From the NCBI GenBank assembly GCA_900239685.1, contig OENT01000950.1:1-64000 (forward strand): DNA of 64,000 nucleotides, read 5' to 3'. Under the pieces are notes generated by a model that saw only the letters and a program-made list of their open reading frames with translations, made no database searches and was not told the DNA's origin. Below, in pieces: positions 38,793 to 51,155 of the stretch (the first letter of the stretch is position 1; each line of letters starts with the position of its first letter). Position numbers and translations under genes: made by a program. The DNA comes from Rotaria macrura. Taxonomy: Eukaryota > Rotifera > Eurotatoria > Philodinida > Philodinidae.

Positions 38793-41700
38793 AAAAACTT
38801 GTTATTCTTTCACTCACTAAAAAATGATTGCACGTTACGTGTTGTTATTGCGATGACACGTGCGCATAGTTTTCAAAGGAAACCATTTCACATGTAATTC
38901 GTACCATCGTTCGTAATAAAAACAAGTTTGTTCGCTTTGTCTTATCAGAACGCCTGTCTAATTTCAACCAATCGATACTTTGTAAAAAGCACAGAATCGA
39001 TGATTCATACTTTTTAATCTTAACATAATGAAAACAGCGAAGGTATTGGTTGTTAAATTTGAAATATCTTGATTTTGTTTTCTTTCTTTAGCTCATAGTA
39101 CTTCCTTGAAAATAACCAAAAGCTAAACATGAAACCGAAACAACCGATAATATTGTGCTTGGTTATTTTTATCGATGCGAATCATTTTTGTGACAAAAAA
39201 ACATCAATCAGGATGTTTTTGACAGCTTCGGTTTTATTTTCTCGGCCCTCTATCGTTAATTTTCGATTTCGGTTAATTCTCATCATCAGGTTTTCTTATT
39301 TTTTCTCAAAATTCTCAACAAACTATAAAGATACGATGTCAGTCGAGAAAATAAAAAAGTTCTCACGCATCATCGATAAGAGGTTACGATGTGAACTAGG
39401 GCGAAACGATCTCAGTTGTGTATCAAGATACTTATTATCCATAGAGATAATGTACGAAATTGAAACAACTTGATCTGCACATGTTTGGTATGCGATGTAG
39501 TCAAGATCAAACTACCACACTAAAATTAGAAACAAATCACGGTTTTTTTAGCTTTCAGAAACCCACATTGCTATAAAATTCAAAGAATATCTCAAGCGAT
39601 CTACATGACACGATTGAGCTTAATTTGAATGAAAGCAGCCAATAGCATGGAAACATCACAGGGCTCACCTACAAAGCATGTAGAGTGGCATGTAGATTAT
39701 TAATTTTTGTAAATGATACTTCCAATCAATCGAAAGAATTCTTCCTATCGCTCGTGGATCTGTCATATTGGGAAAGAAGGGTTTGTGATAATTGCACATA
39801 TCGTGAAGCTAAAGATGACATTGAAGAGTGCTTAATATGTAGAAAATTTCTGGTGAAGCCATGAGAAAAACGCTTGAAAATAAAAGGATTAGTTTTCCTC
39901 AGCATTCATTTTATGTTTCGACTACAACAAGAAGTTTTTTATTTGTTATTTCTGAGTTCATATATACACAGTATTGCTTTGAAGTCATTGTACGATTCGT
40001 GTTACAACGAGTATGTAGTTAACTACACATTTGACGGGACTACAAAGTGCAGTTTTATGTCGCTCTTCGGTAGTCGCAACATGATATCATTTAGTCAATA
40101 TCGATTCAAATGTTTCGTACAACTTGATTTCAATTCCTAGGATCGATAATGCTCTAAAGTTGGCTTCGGAGATTCGATGACCATCTGTTCTGTGAAAAAC
40201 TAATCATGTTGTGCTCTTCAACGAATCTTCAAAAGTTGAATACATACGTAGTTGTAAATATAATTGTGTGCCGTTTGATGCACATCAGCATTGTACGTTG
40301 AACAGTTTTTTTTATGATTCTATGATACTGTCAGCAACATTTTATCGAATATCACACTGGTGCATTGTAGAGACGAGCCGATATCATGAATATTTAACTG
40401 ATGGACTCTTGATCCGCATCAAACTTGAGTAGAAATGTTTTTTGCCGATTTCTGAGGCTATGGTAGACTTTTAAATTGGGAAAATATTTTGAAACTCTTC
40501 TAACTTTATGTTGTTCTTGCTTAATATTTTTCAACAGACGACTGTTAATCGTCGTTGAGTAGTAAACGTTTTTCATGTTTTTTTTGTCCGACAACACGAT
40601 GAGTACTGAAAAAAAAACGAGTGATTATTGCTTTGTCAGCTACGAGTTCATGATTAAAAGGAAAATGACGAAATTTCATTTTACCCTTCCAGAGTAGATG
40701 TTGCAGAAGAATTATGATTTTGAAATAAATGTGTTCAAAATTTTCAGAGAACGACCAGATTCAACCGAATAATCAAGATTAGTGTTTTCACCGACAAAGA
40801 TTGTTTTATTTCACTAACAAAAGAATGAAAAATGTTTTTTTTTCAATATCGAATTGGTTTTAATGAAATCAATCATTATTTTCATAGATGAGCATGAATT
40901 CGAATATTATTGCATCATATTTTATCCAGTTACTAATTCAAACATTTATATCATGGACGTATAATAGATTCAGTGCTTTCTATCAAGTTTAATGTCTGGA
41001 TATATTTCAGTTTTTACTATCGAAAGATTCAAATTGTCTCGTAGTACAAAAAAGAGAAATCACCATAGTCTACAATGTTGATGTCGGGCAGGTTTGTATA
41101 ATACTGAAGTTTCAATTCTTTATTCTATTTCAAAAATTGAATAGTATGTGCCTACAGTGGATTACTTCGGTTCCATTGTTCAACGACTTTGTATAATAAG
41201 AAATCGAACTCATATGCTCACTGCATATATTAATACTTCTACAGAATCAAGAAGCTATGCAAGAAATCTTTGAAGTTTCCCATTGAAGTGAACTGAAATA
41301 GAGAACTGTGTTTTTTTTTCTGTTTATAAATGCTTATCATAAAAATAACAGAGTTCAACGAGAGTCAAGCTTAGAAACAAGTCATTTACGAATGTTTGTC
41401 ATTATATTTCAAAGAAAATCGTCATATCTAGCACGATCTTTGAATTGAATTAGAGAGATGATATTAATTTGTTCACTATTAATTTCAACACATTTCGAAT
41501 TAGATTTCGGAAACCAATATCATTGTGAATCTGGAGTGTTAGGAAACTTTTATAGTTTTTCAGAGATAGATATGAGAAATCGAACCCGCATAATATGTTA
41601 AAAATGCGCCATAACTTATGTTGTGTGTAGCATTAATGTATAAATATCTCGGCTTGTCGCGTAATGCGTCCGGCTGAATGAAGGTAGTTTGAAGAATCAA

Positions 41701-42936
41701 GATCCAATATGTTAATCCGTGCTCTATATATTTTAGTGCAAAATGAGTGAAAACTCTTTTGAAGTTAAAAACAATCTACCACGCTCAGATTTATCGTTCT
41801 TCAATAAGATATAGCGGGTGTAAACATGGGAGTAATTTCTTGATTTTCATCATTACTTTACGAAACCGTGCTTGGGCTGCATTGGATATTGCTAAAATAT
41901 CATTCACAAAAATGATGCTTTCAAAGAGTTCTTTTTCTTCCAGTAGATACTCTGACGTCTTAGTTATAAATTTTCTATGTATCGTTTTCATCGATGTTGT
42001 GGGCATCAGACAAGAAAAACGAAGAACAAGCAGATCACCCTTAACTTGTTGTCCCTTCCACGTTATCGCGTTTCGCTCATATATTTTCGCTGTAATTTTC
42101 AAGTAACTAAATAAAATAATATCAACTAAGATTTTCAGACATTAAGGACGGCCCTGAAATACATTGTCTGATGGAATATTTGAATTTCTGAGTGGTACCA
42201 TTTCCGAGATGACCTAAATACACTGTGGACAAAAATTTATCGCGTTACGCTCGGACAAGTCAATATGTCATTAATTTATACCCTGTTAAAATCTCATGTT
42301 TTGATTTAAGAGTGCTTCAGTTTAAGTGACTAATCCTTAATATCTCTTTAGAAAGTTATCTTTTATAAGTGAATTAATAGGTTTGATTTTTTTTACTGAA
42401 AAATATTAAATAAGATTTGTGTTGAGTTTAGCTGTTGCTATTTTCTATGAAAACTCAGTTTACGCCAAAACATTGTTTTCATTTCGTACTGATTATCGAT
42501 ACAGTGGGTTTCTTACCGAAGCGTTTATTATGTGACTCATCAATTGAAACACATGTTGTAAGCTTGAAATGATCATGAAACCAAATTGAGATACGAATTG
42601 TTGATGAAAAAAATTTGATCGGTTTTTACTGTAGAACGATTCACGATGAGTCAACAACAAAAGCATTTATTGATTAATTTGCAATTACAAATCTCCTTAT
42701 GTTAGTGACTTAAGTTGGCATACTCTATACTGTTTTTATAGGGATTCGTGGAAAGAAATTACAACGATTGAAGTTCTTCTACATGAGAGCTACATTTATT
42801 GGTTTTGTCTCTTCATTGATCTACTATCGCCGCAACTACAATTACTACGAATTTGATTGTTTCCGTACATAAGGATTATTCGTTCGTGATTCGCTTGAAA
42901 TTCTTGCGTGAATTCATCAATACGGAAATTTACGTC
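38793..42936. other. Spacer between ART-TPR and glycohydrolase-like genes
   Basis: About 4.1 kb. Apart from the zinc-finger-like fragment at 39646-39864 I recognise no exon. The frame around 41747-42106 is open on both strands; the minus reading (RNAITWKGQQVKGDLLVLRF) has some protein-like character but no match I know. Confidence 0.4.
39646..39864 (+). pseudogene. Zinc-finger-like coding fragment (RanBP2-type look)
   Basis: An open frame of 72 codons without ATG, closed by a TAG just upstream (39643-39645) and a TGA at 39862-39864. Near its end it encodes WERRVCDNCTYREAKDD followed by IEECLICRKF, i.e. C-x2-C-T-Y ... C-x2-C. RanBP2/NZF fingers have W..C..CT..N......C..C; here the spacing is one residue longer and the Asn is absent. 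Preceding residues (YKACRVACRLLIFVND) look protein-like. It may be an exon of an unrecognised gene or a decayed copy; the RBR gene in this window has two fingers of the same general type. Confidence 0.3.
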
Positions 42937-44015
42937 TTAAGAAAGGTGTATCTTTTCAAGTTTGCTTGATCTTCGCTCATATTCGAGCCATTTAGCCAAC
43001 GCTGTTAAGGTATCTTTTGCGTAGACACGAGCGAGCCACTGGGAAGGAATTTTCTGGTAATAGAGTGCACCACCTATTTGTAGATAAAGTGTGGCAATTA
43101 ATGTCTGATTTGAATCATATGGATTGAGCCATTTACTTTCGCGTTCGGTAGGCTGATTAAGGGTGAGTGCACGTTGAACACCTTGTTCAATATCATTTCT
43201 ATCGTTTCGAAGGATATCCACCAATGCAATCAAGGCAATACTCATAGGATCACTTCGATCAATTGGAATTTGAAAGGAATCCAGTATTTTCTCTTTCGTT
43301 TGGCCTTGAAGAGCACTAACAAGCAGTTCAATGTAGAAGACAAAGATTTCCATAGATACCTTGTGATTGAACATTGTGCCAATGCAGTTACTTATTATTT
43401 CATGACGAACCGAAGGCGAATGATCTGCATAGAAATAAGCGATGGGTGACATACGAAGAAGAGCAGCAGCTGGAGGAGGCGGTGGAATTGTATAACTTTT
43501 CTCATCATCGATTACTCCAATAGATTCAGCAGATTGAACAATACTCATTTGTTCAATGGTCTGTTTGATGTGTACACGTGGAGTAAAACAAACACCCGTT
43601 GGTGACATAAACCTAAATTGCTCGAATGATATGATTATTGCAATGTTTAAGGGAATGAGAAAAGGTAACATTCTCACCCATTCATCCACCAATTCATATA
43701 TTGCAGAGTCAAATGTTCTTTTGAATAACCACCATGATGGGCTAAACTAACAATGAAGCATAGAGCCAGTGAAATATCATCGGACCAGGCTAGACATAAA
43801 TCGGCTTGATTAGAACATTGGCGTTCTAGTTCGAGATGATCGAGAAGATAATTTTCAATGGAATGATTACAAAGATCATCAGCTAAAGTTAAGCATAGGA
43901 TAGATGCAAGAAGACGATCATCTTTGCTATACGCTGGAGGATCCACGGGTAGCATCTGAGCTGGAAGCCATTCCATGTCAATCATCCAATCTTTATTATT
44001 ACGATCGAACGCCAT
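42937..44015 (-). CDS. Divergent ADP-ribosylglycohydrolase (DraG/ARH-like)
   Basis: Two exons, 44015-43678 and 43612-42937, with a 65-bp intron; 337 residues, normal family length. DraG/ARH enzymes remove ADP-ribose from proteins using two Mg ions. Recognisable blocks: LASILCLTLADDL (family GxxxGDALG), CLAWSDDISLALC then SLAHHGG (family WTDDTSMALC.A.SL), NWWMNGFMSPTGVCF (formed across the splice; family RWYREGYLSSNG.CFD), ALLRMSPIAYFY (family GNGALMRIAPLAL) and a C-terminal NPYDSNQTLIATLYLQIGGA (family GGDTDTIAAIAGALAGA). Several metal or substrate residues are changed: TDD to SDD, GNG replaced by a proline/alanine stretch, and the second Asp of DTD to Asn. It may be weak or inactive. Start taken at the first ATG (MAFDRNNK); an AG just upstream (TTTGTAG) could mean a further 5' exon. 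Confidence 0.75.
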
Positions 44016-46364
44016 TCTTCTTGGATTAGTGGTAACACGGTGCACTACAAAGAATACATCGAAAGTAATAAAACATGAATGGTTAATATTTTGTAATAAA
44101 ATACTTATAGATTATCGTTATCGCGAAATATTTTTTTCTTTCTTCACACTTTATTATAGTTCGACATTGTTCCTTTTTCATGTTACTTAATGAAATTCGG
44201 TGATCACTTTAGTCAATTGAAACGATTAGCCGTTCAACAATTGCTCAATTTATATAGGAGTAATCATATAAAACAACGCTACGCAAAATTAATTTTCTGA
44301 CAAAGTTTTGTTTGCCTTTTTCAATGGTAATTGTTTCTTTTTTATTACTGTGCTCGAGTGAATGAGTCTTATCTGTGGTGCAGTATACGCTTTTTATTTT
44401 AAAATAGGCCAAGATTAGAGCAACGTTAGAAAGTATCTATGAAAAGGGCACCTTATAATCCTAATCAATGCCATTCGAAATATCTTGCGAACGCATTTTA
44501 TCTCATATGTTCGGGAGGATATGTTTTTGGCGCGCTCAAATAATTTTTAACAGATCTTTTATTGAGAAAAACAAACATTGGATACTCTATTAGCCTTATG
44601 GAAAGATTTTTCTCTTCGCATATTTTTTATCGAAGAACTAGTACACAATTTTGAATATTCAACGACGCATTCTGAGTATACAAGTCAATGTGATTAACTA
44701 GACTATCATTTACAGATGCATTTTGATGTATCAAATTCAAAATTATAACATTTAAAAGAAAATATAACAAGGATATATTTTTTATAACTAGTTTCCAGCA
44801 AAAATTAAAAAAAAACTTTTCATAGAAGGAACTGTATGATAAAAAGCGAGTGTTGTGGACGTTGAATTACAACGAGCTGAATATGACCCAAGTATAGAAC
44901 TTCTTTGTTAAATTGAGCAAACTTTCTAAAAGAAAGTACTAATTAGCAAAGATCAATCATTTCATTTTTTGTGGTATCGATAGTCAACATAGAATTTCCT
45001 TTTCAGTTTCCAATGAAACATCTCATTGTCTAAAATTAACGAACTATTATTTAGTTCCCAAGCATATTTTAGGTCAAATCGGCATTCTAGTATGGTTTAT
45101 CAAACTTTGCCGTACTAATATGGTTGAACTGTTCGTTTTATGGTATGAAGGATAATTTAAAAAAAACGAAAAAAATACATTGATTCAATTTTAATTGTCA
45201 TCAAATTAATGAGCAATGTCTTTTGAAAAACAAATGTAACCTGAATCCATAGATTCTAGAGGACCGTTGAATCAATCACGATGTCTAAAATTAAATATTC
45301 GGAATTTGCAAGCAAGCGATAAAATGTATTTTGAACCTTATTATTGATTTTAAAATTCAAAATAGTAGAATCAGATAAAAAATAACGATGTTCATAATGA
45401 ATGCCTATACAGTTACAGAATTAGTCGATATTTGTTCTTAAAAGCATTATTTATTTGTCTTATTACTGATAAATTATCGTTTCAATCTTGTCAAATTGTA
45501 CTGATTTTTGGCAATAGTCAAAAGTTAGAGCAAAAACGTAGCTAATCATAATAGGATTTACTTCAACTGTGTGAGTATGAATGTGCGCTACAAGTTTCGG
45601 CACTTTCATCTCTCTTGTAATCGAAATCTGAATATTTTTCGTGACTAAATCAAAATTATGTAAAGAATTGAGATCACTTATTCGGAACACTTGGAAATAC
45701 ATTGAGTAACTATGATGACAGTGATTATTTTGTTCATAGGCATATTGTTTCATCGTCGATTGTGAATTTTTAAAACACTGGCAACATATACTAACATAGA
45801 AATTTCAAATAGATTTCCTTCGAAAGAAAGCGATGAGAATGACAACTGATCTCTTCACTCGAATTGACACGGCACTTATCAGATGAAGTGCAAAGTTCTT
45901 GATTGAGATTTCATTTCGTGTCATCGAGCGTTCCTATTTTGAGATTTGAGGCGAAGACTAGATTCAAAATATCATTCAAAATTTGAAGCCTCTAAACATA
46001 ATAGAAAAATGGAAATAATTTCTTTTTCGTCCGATCTTGACATGTGTAAAATACTTTGCACAAGTGATAGACAACACCATCTTTAAAATGACGTGAATAT
46101 CAATCAACAACGAGATTTTAAGAAGAGTCAAACCAATACCAATGTTATCAGCGTTACACATTCGTAAGAAGTATATTGGAAAAAGTGTGTAACATGTGTC
46201 ATATATTCTCCCAAAGAATAGGCTAGAAGCAGCAAACAAAGATAAAAGAGATTTTTAATCGCCAGGTAAACATTCACCAATATTAAAGGTGAATATAATT
46301 CTAATAATATCATATTCTACCAAAGAAATTATATTTTTTTAAATCAAATTACACCAAAATAAAG
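44016..46364. other. Intergenic spacer
   Basis: About 2.3 kb of AT-rich DNA. No exon chain or repeat family recognised; a minus-strand open frame at 45463-45753 has no recognisable features. Confidence 0.4.
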
Positions 46365-46628
46365 ATGGGATTATGTCTAAGAGTCTTCGCTGGTTTACTA
46401 ATTATGATTACGCTAGGTATCGCAATAACACAAATTTATTTCGGTACTATTTACTACCATCATCACCCTCGTTTTTGTGACCATTCTAAACTTATGATTA
46501 TCTTAATGTTAGTTGGCGGCTGCAGCGGTGTTGCATCGATATTATTACTATCCTTTTGTTGTTATGGCTCTGGAATTGGATTAAGATCATCGAATTCAGA
46601 TCGCAATGGACGGCAGATCTACTACTAA
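46365..46628 (+). CDS. Small two-segment membrane protein
   Basis: Single exon of 87 codons with an ATG start. Two hydrophobic segments: residues about 5-29 (VFAGLLIMITLGIAITQIYF) and about 43-66 (LMIILMLVGGCSGVASILLL), separated by a short polar loop with histidines and one cysteine (YYHHHPRFCDHSK). The polar tail is SSNSDRNGRQIYY. The pattern resembles small tetraspan-like or TMEM272-like halves, but I cannot assign a family. It may be an independent small gene. Base composition is more coding-like than the flanks. Confidence 0.5.
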   Translation: MGLCLRVFAGLLIMITLGIAITQIYFGTIYYHHHPRFCDHSKLMIILMLVGGCSGVASILLLSFCCYGSGIGLRSSNSDRNGRQIYY

Positions 46629-49600
46629 ATCATTAATCTAATTTACATAGACAGATGCTTTTCTTTAAACATGATAAATCTAAACCAATGATGTATGTCA
46701 GTTACAATTGTATCGATCACTAACGAAAACCTTAAATTAAATCTTCGTTTTTTAACTAAAATAAAGAAAGGAAGTCTAAGAGACATTAATTTACCTGTTA
46801 TGAAATTGAGTCAAAACGCAATTGTCTTCTAAATCAGAAATATGAGTGTCTAAGATTATCGGTTGATATGACGAAGAATATTTAAGAGACATCAATTTTT
46901 AATGTTTCTTGAACTGTGCAGTTTTTTTGTCATGCAGAGCAAGACAAAAAAACTAGATTCAAGAATTTGATATTTCAATTAACTCTCATAGATTCTATGC
47001 GTATGTTCAATAGATCATCCCTGAACTGTATGCATCTATTTAACACTGTACGCGTGCTCTACCGTGATAGCTTGGTCTCATTCCATAGTCATAACAGATA
47101 ACATTATTTAAACTGTTTCTACCATGTGTTTCCTGTTGTAAAATGCCACTTTTGATACTTGACTAAATGTTAGACGAAAATATGATTAATCTAAAAATAA
47201 ATATCCATCTCGGAAAGTTAACTGAATTCTTCTAATTGTCTTTCTATTGTATGATAACATACCTTCTTCAACTTTTGAGATATGTGAAAAAGTGACCTAA
47301 TAAGATAACGAGGATTGGGTGAAACTCAAGCATGCGAAAAAAGAAACGTGATCTGAAGTTTTCTTTAAAATCTTTTCATGACTATAGATTCTTTTGATTA
47401 ATCACACAGTTCATATGTTTGAAGAAATATCACTGATGTTGTTGATTGCAACAATATACTATGTTGCGTAACATACATTTGAAAATATAGAAACTGATAA
47501 AAAGCTATTATAATCTTATCTATAGTTATATTAAATCAGCGACAGCAAACAGCGTTTTCTTTTTTTATATCATTACTTTTACTGCACGAATCACAATGTA
47601 TGGGTGAATTGTTAAGTAGGCCAAACATGTGCTTGCAATTCGTTTCTATAAACGATGATATCTCTCAATTTTCTGAATGTTATCGTAACGGAGAACTTCG
47701 TATTTCTAGTTCTTCAATACTCAAAAGTTCATTGATACATGACTTTTGTTGTGATAGGAGAGTCATATATGATTAAGTGCGGTCTAACTTTTTGCTGTAG
47801 TTCACGGACGTCCATTGATATGAGTACTTATGAAGTTTGTAAATTATACGACGAAATTCTGATGATCTTATTTTTATTCTCTGGTCACTCTCACACAGGA
47901 GTGTTCGTCGAAGCGATAACTCCGGTTAATTAGAAATCTGTTGATTCATCATTACTATTTTCAACTACAAATATTCAAGAAGTGTAAAGGAAAAACATAA
48001 ATCTGTTTATTTGAACAAATATTAATGTACTGCTACAAAACTCTTGATCGAATAGCATACCATATTTTTGTTGTTGCATTGGTACTCGACATTTTATCTG
48101 ATCCTCTAATAATGCTCTAAATATAAATAACCATCGAGTATTATTCGTTGACAATTGACGAAGAGTAAATCCTATTCTTCATGGTATTGATTACAATGTC
48201 AACAGTTGCTACTTCGATTAATAGTCAGTATGAGCAAAACCTAGTTTACCTTAAACAAGTCATACTTTTGCGTTCAACCGGAAGCACAAGTCAAAGTAGT
48301 AATGGAAAATAGATGCGTACGAAACACTTTTTTATTTAGACTTACAATAGATTGAATAGTTAATTTTTCGATGTACTTACCAATATGAAGTAAAAAGGAA
48401 TATTAGTATTTTATTAACTATTGACAATAACATGAGAGAAAGGTGGTTTTTTTACGGTTACATAGGGCACACTCAGAACTGTATATCCATCAGATCATAA
48501 GGAGACATGAGAATTGTTTTAGGGAATTTCTGTAAGATTTTTGGAAAACCGATAACTTGCTCATCTAGGTTGTTATGTTCATCATTTATATATATATTCA
48601 TATTGTAAACTAATACTTGATGCATGAACTATAATATTTTCAGATTTTTCTCGCTTTTTCCTATGACGTAGAATTAAATCTTTTGAAGTTTCAACCCACG
48701 TTGGGAAAATTGAATTCTGGAATTTCGGACTGAAATTTTTCCATGACACATTTTTATGTTCAACTGTAACCAAATTTTGCAAGCTCTCCATTAGGAGTAT
48801 GTTATAGATAACTTAGTTTTCCGATATATTTCTGCTCTCGGGTCTGTTCTTTCTCAAGATAAAAAACGTGACTTTCTATTCTGCTTCTGTCAAAAATGAT
48901 TCACAAAACAACTGCACATCTTCGTTTTTGAAGTGGACAATAGTTTTACTCTATACGATATGACATCGACGAGCTTGAACGAGTAGATATAGAACCATTG
49001 ATTTAAACATAGGTTTCTGTTATGAAATTTCTTTCTAAACCGTTGGAGTACATAGATATTCGCCTAAAGAAAACGCCAGATAAACAGTAGCTATGAATGC
49101 TAAGTCATGATCTTTGATAGATAATTAAAGAATGCATGTTGAATATCTTGTTTGTTTCATTTCTGATATTAGTATTTTTCGTTGTTGTTGCATGTGAATG
49201 ATTGTTAGATAATAGGAAATCTCTTGAACTCCGTTACAAAAGAAAAGGAAAAAACAAATAATATACAATCGCAATGATATAAAATATTTTGTCGAGATAG
49301 TTCTTGTTAATGATCCAGTATCTCTGATGTGTTTTTTCACTAAAACTCATTGTGTTGGGATAAAATTATGTTGTATTTTAGAATTCTATATGATTGTCCT
49401 TCTAGATTCAAATATTTGATTGCATTTACTAGAAACTTGAAGTCATTGTTATGAAATGTGTTTACAATTTTATCGCTGAATGGCATATTTTTCCATAGAG
49501 ACTAGTAACTAGCGTGATGATACCGTATGAGCCAGTGTGCCTTGATTCTTCGAGATGACCTTGAATTGTTTTGATACATCTATGTTTAGCTTACGATGAG

Positions 49601-50019
49601 AACAGATATCACAAGCTAGCACTTCGTACGATTATTAAGTGTTAAATCTCTTATTCGGAATAGGATTTCTTTTCAGAAGAAGATTCAAACCCTTTTCTCA
49701 CATCCCACATTCCTTAATATTGCACTGTTTATACCCAATAAAAAATTGTGGTCCACTAAGCCACACTGATGAACACTTCGATTCGATAAGAGTTGTAGTG
49801 TCAAGTCTTTAGCGATGAACAATATAATTCGAATAAACTGTTTCTTTCAGATATGCGATAAAGAAATTAATGTATTTAGATAAACCTTTTTTCATAGTCC
49901 AAATAAATCAAGAAGAAAATAATTTTCATCACAGTTTGATTAAAATTAGGATGGTTAGTACAATAGATAAAAGATAAGAAAATAATTTGGGTTTACATAT
50001 TATATTTTGCTTAAAAAAT
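46629..50019. other. Intergenic spacer
   Basis: About 3.4 kb. Nothing recognised on either strand beyond short AT runs such as the one near 48586-48596. Confidence 0.4.
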
Positions 50020-50652
50020 TCAGAGGATTTTATTGTATGATAATGGTTTTTCCTCTTGTGGGGTAAAATGAAGTTGTAATAGAACTTGCCCAGCCGGTTG
50101 ACTATCTTTTCTCAATGGTACCCAATATTGCCCTTGACCAATCAATTGACCGACATTGATTTCGCACATTCCTATCGTTTTTGTTTCGTTACGTTTCATG
50201 GCACGAGATCGACCTTGGTGTTGAACCCAAACAGTCAAACGATCAGAATTTGTATTAAAAATATTGAAACCGAACGGACCATTACCACTTGTCCATTGTG
50301 GATTTTGGTTTGTGGAATTAATGTCAGCTGATATTGTTTGATAACGTTGCTGATTGCATTCCATAACAACATATGGACGTTCTGGTGTAGCAGCAGAAGC
50401 TGCTATTATCGGTAATCGTGATTCATGCAAGTTTTGTGCACACACAACACTTATCATGAGCTGACCAGGAATTCCTTCTACGTGTGGTGCTGTAACTTGT
50501 GGAATTGGATTTGGTTGTACTGACGGATTGGAATCGTTACGATTGTGACGATTCTTCAACCAATTTTGAGCTTTGTTTATTCCTGCATTTAGTGCACGAT
50601 TTTCTAAATTTGATACAACGACATATGTCGTTATATTTTTTAAATTATCCAT
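50020..50652 (-). CDS. C2-domain protein
   Basis: Single exon, 210 residues. Residues 1-60 are polar (KAQNWLKNRHNRNDSNPSVQ). Residues about 63-195 form a C2 beta-sandwich: GQLMISVVCAQNLHES, then RPYVVMECNQQRYQT, then NPQWTSGNGPFGFNIF, then DRLTVWVQHQ, ending GQVLLQLHFTP. The usual Ca-binding DPYV is replaced by ERPYV, and few loop aspartates are seen, so binding is probably calcium-independent. C2 domains bind membranes or proteins. AG directly precedes the ATG (CTTCCTTAAG-ATG), compatible with a splice acceptor. It is divergent from XRCC4, with 0.5 kb between starts. Specific role unknown. Confidence 0.75.
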   Translation of the reverse strand: MDNLKNITTYVVVSNLENRALNAGINKAQNWLKNRHNRNDSNPSVQPNPIPQVTAPHVEGIPGQLMISVVCAQNLHESRLPIIAASAATPERPYVVMECNQQRYQTISADINSTNQNPQWTSGNGPFGFNIFNTNSDRLTVWVQHQGRSRAMKRNETKTIGMCEINVGQLIGQGQYWVPLRKDSQPAGQVLLQLHFTPQEEKPLSYNKIL

Positions 50653-51155
50653 CTTAAGGAAGTTAGTATTTTCCTTTAATGACTAAATTAACGATATGCT
50701 TCAATGCATTCATTAGAAGTGCGAAATTAATGATGAATCAATAATAATTTTCATACCTCACCAATAGATTCTTGATGATCTTACGATGTTCTGAGAATAC
50801 TTAAAAGTACTGGATTCAGTAAAAGAAGAAAATGGAAAAAAAAATTTCAATGAAACCTTCGCTCTTATGCGACATCTTTACAGGTGGTAAAATTGATGAC
50901 TCAACACCTTGAATCATTGCAAAACTCGGTGTCAAGAGAAAAATAAAATGAAAAAACATGCGATGCTCTCGTAGTGGTAACTTTTCTTTATTTCCTATTT
51001 CGATTGCAATCCCTTGAAAAACGATGTAAACATGTATTGTAGGGATTTTTCTAATCTGATTCATGATGAAATATCAACTACGTTTTTTTTATAGAAAGAC
51101 ATTAGCATTCAATCTAAGTTGAAAGTAAAAAGGATTTTTATTTCAGATTTTAGAA
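50653..51155. promoter_or_regulatory. Divergent region between C2 gene and XRCC4
   Basis: About 500 bp with no coding exon recognised; it should hold both promoters. The XRCC4 side ends TTTTTATTTCAG at 51146, nine bases before its ATG, which is an acceptor-like site for a leader (cis or trans). Confidence 0.4.

Noticed and set aside
41747..42106. Overlapping open frames on both strands
   Set aside because: Neither translation has a recognisable domain, start context or exon partners; the mutual overlap suggests chance.
46365..46628. Viral or transposon membrane protein
   Set aside because: No neighbouring replication, integrase or capsid gene and no terminal repeats; kept only as a small membrane protein.
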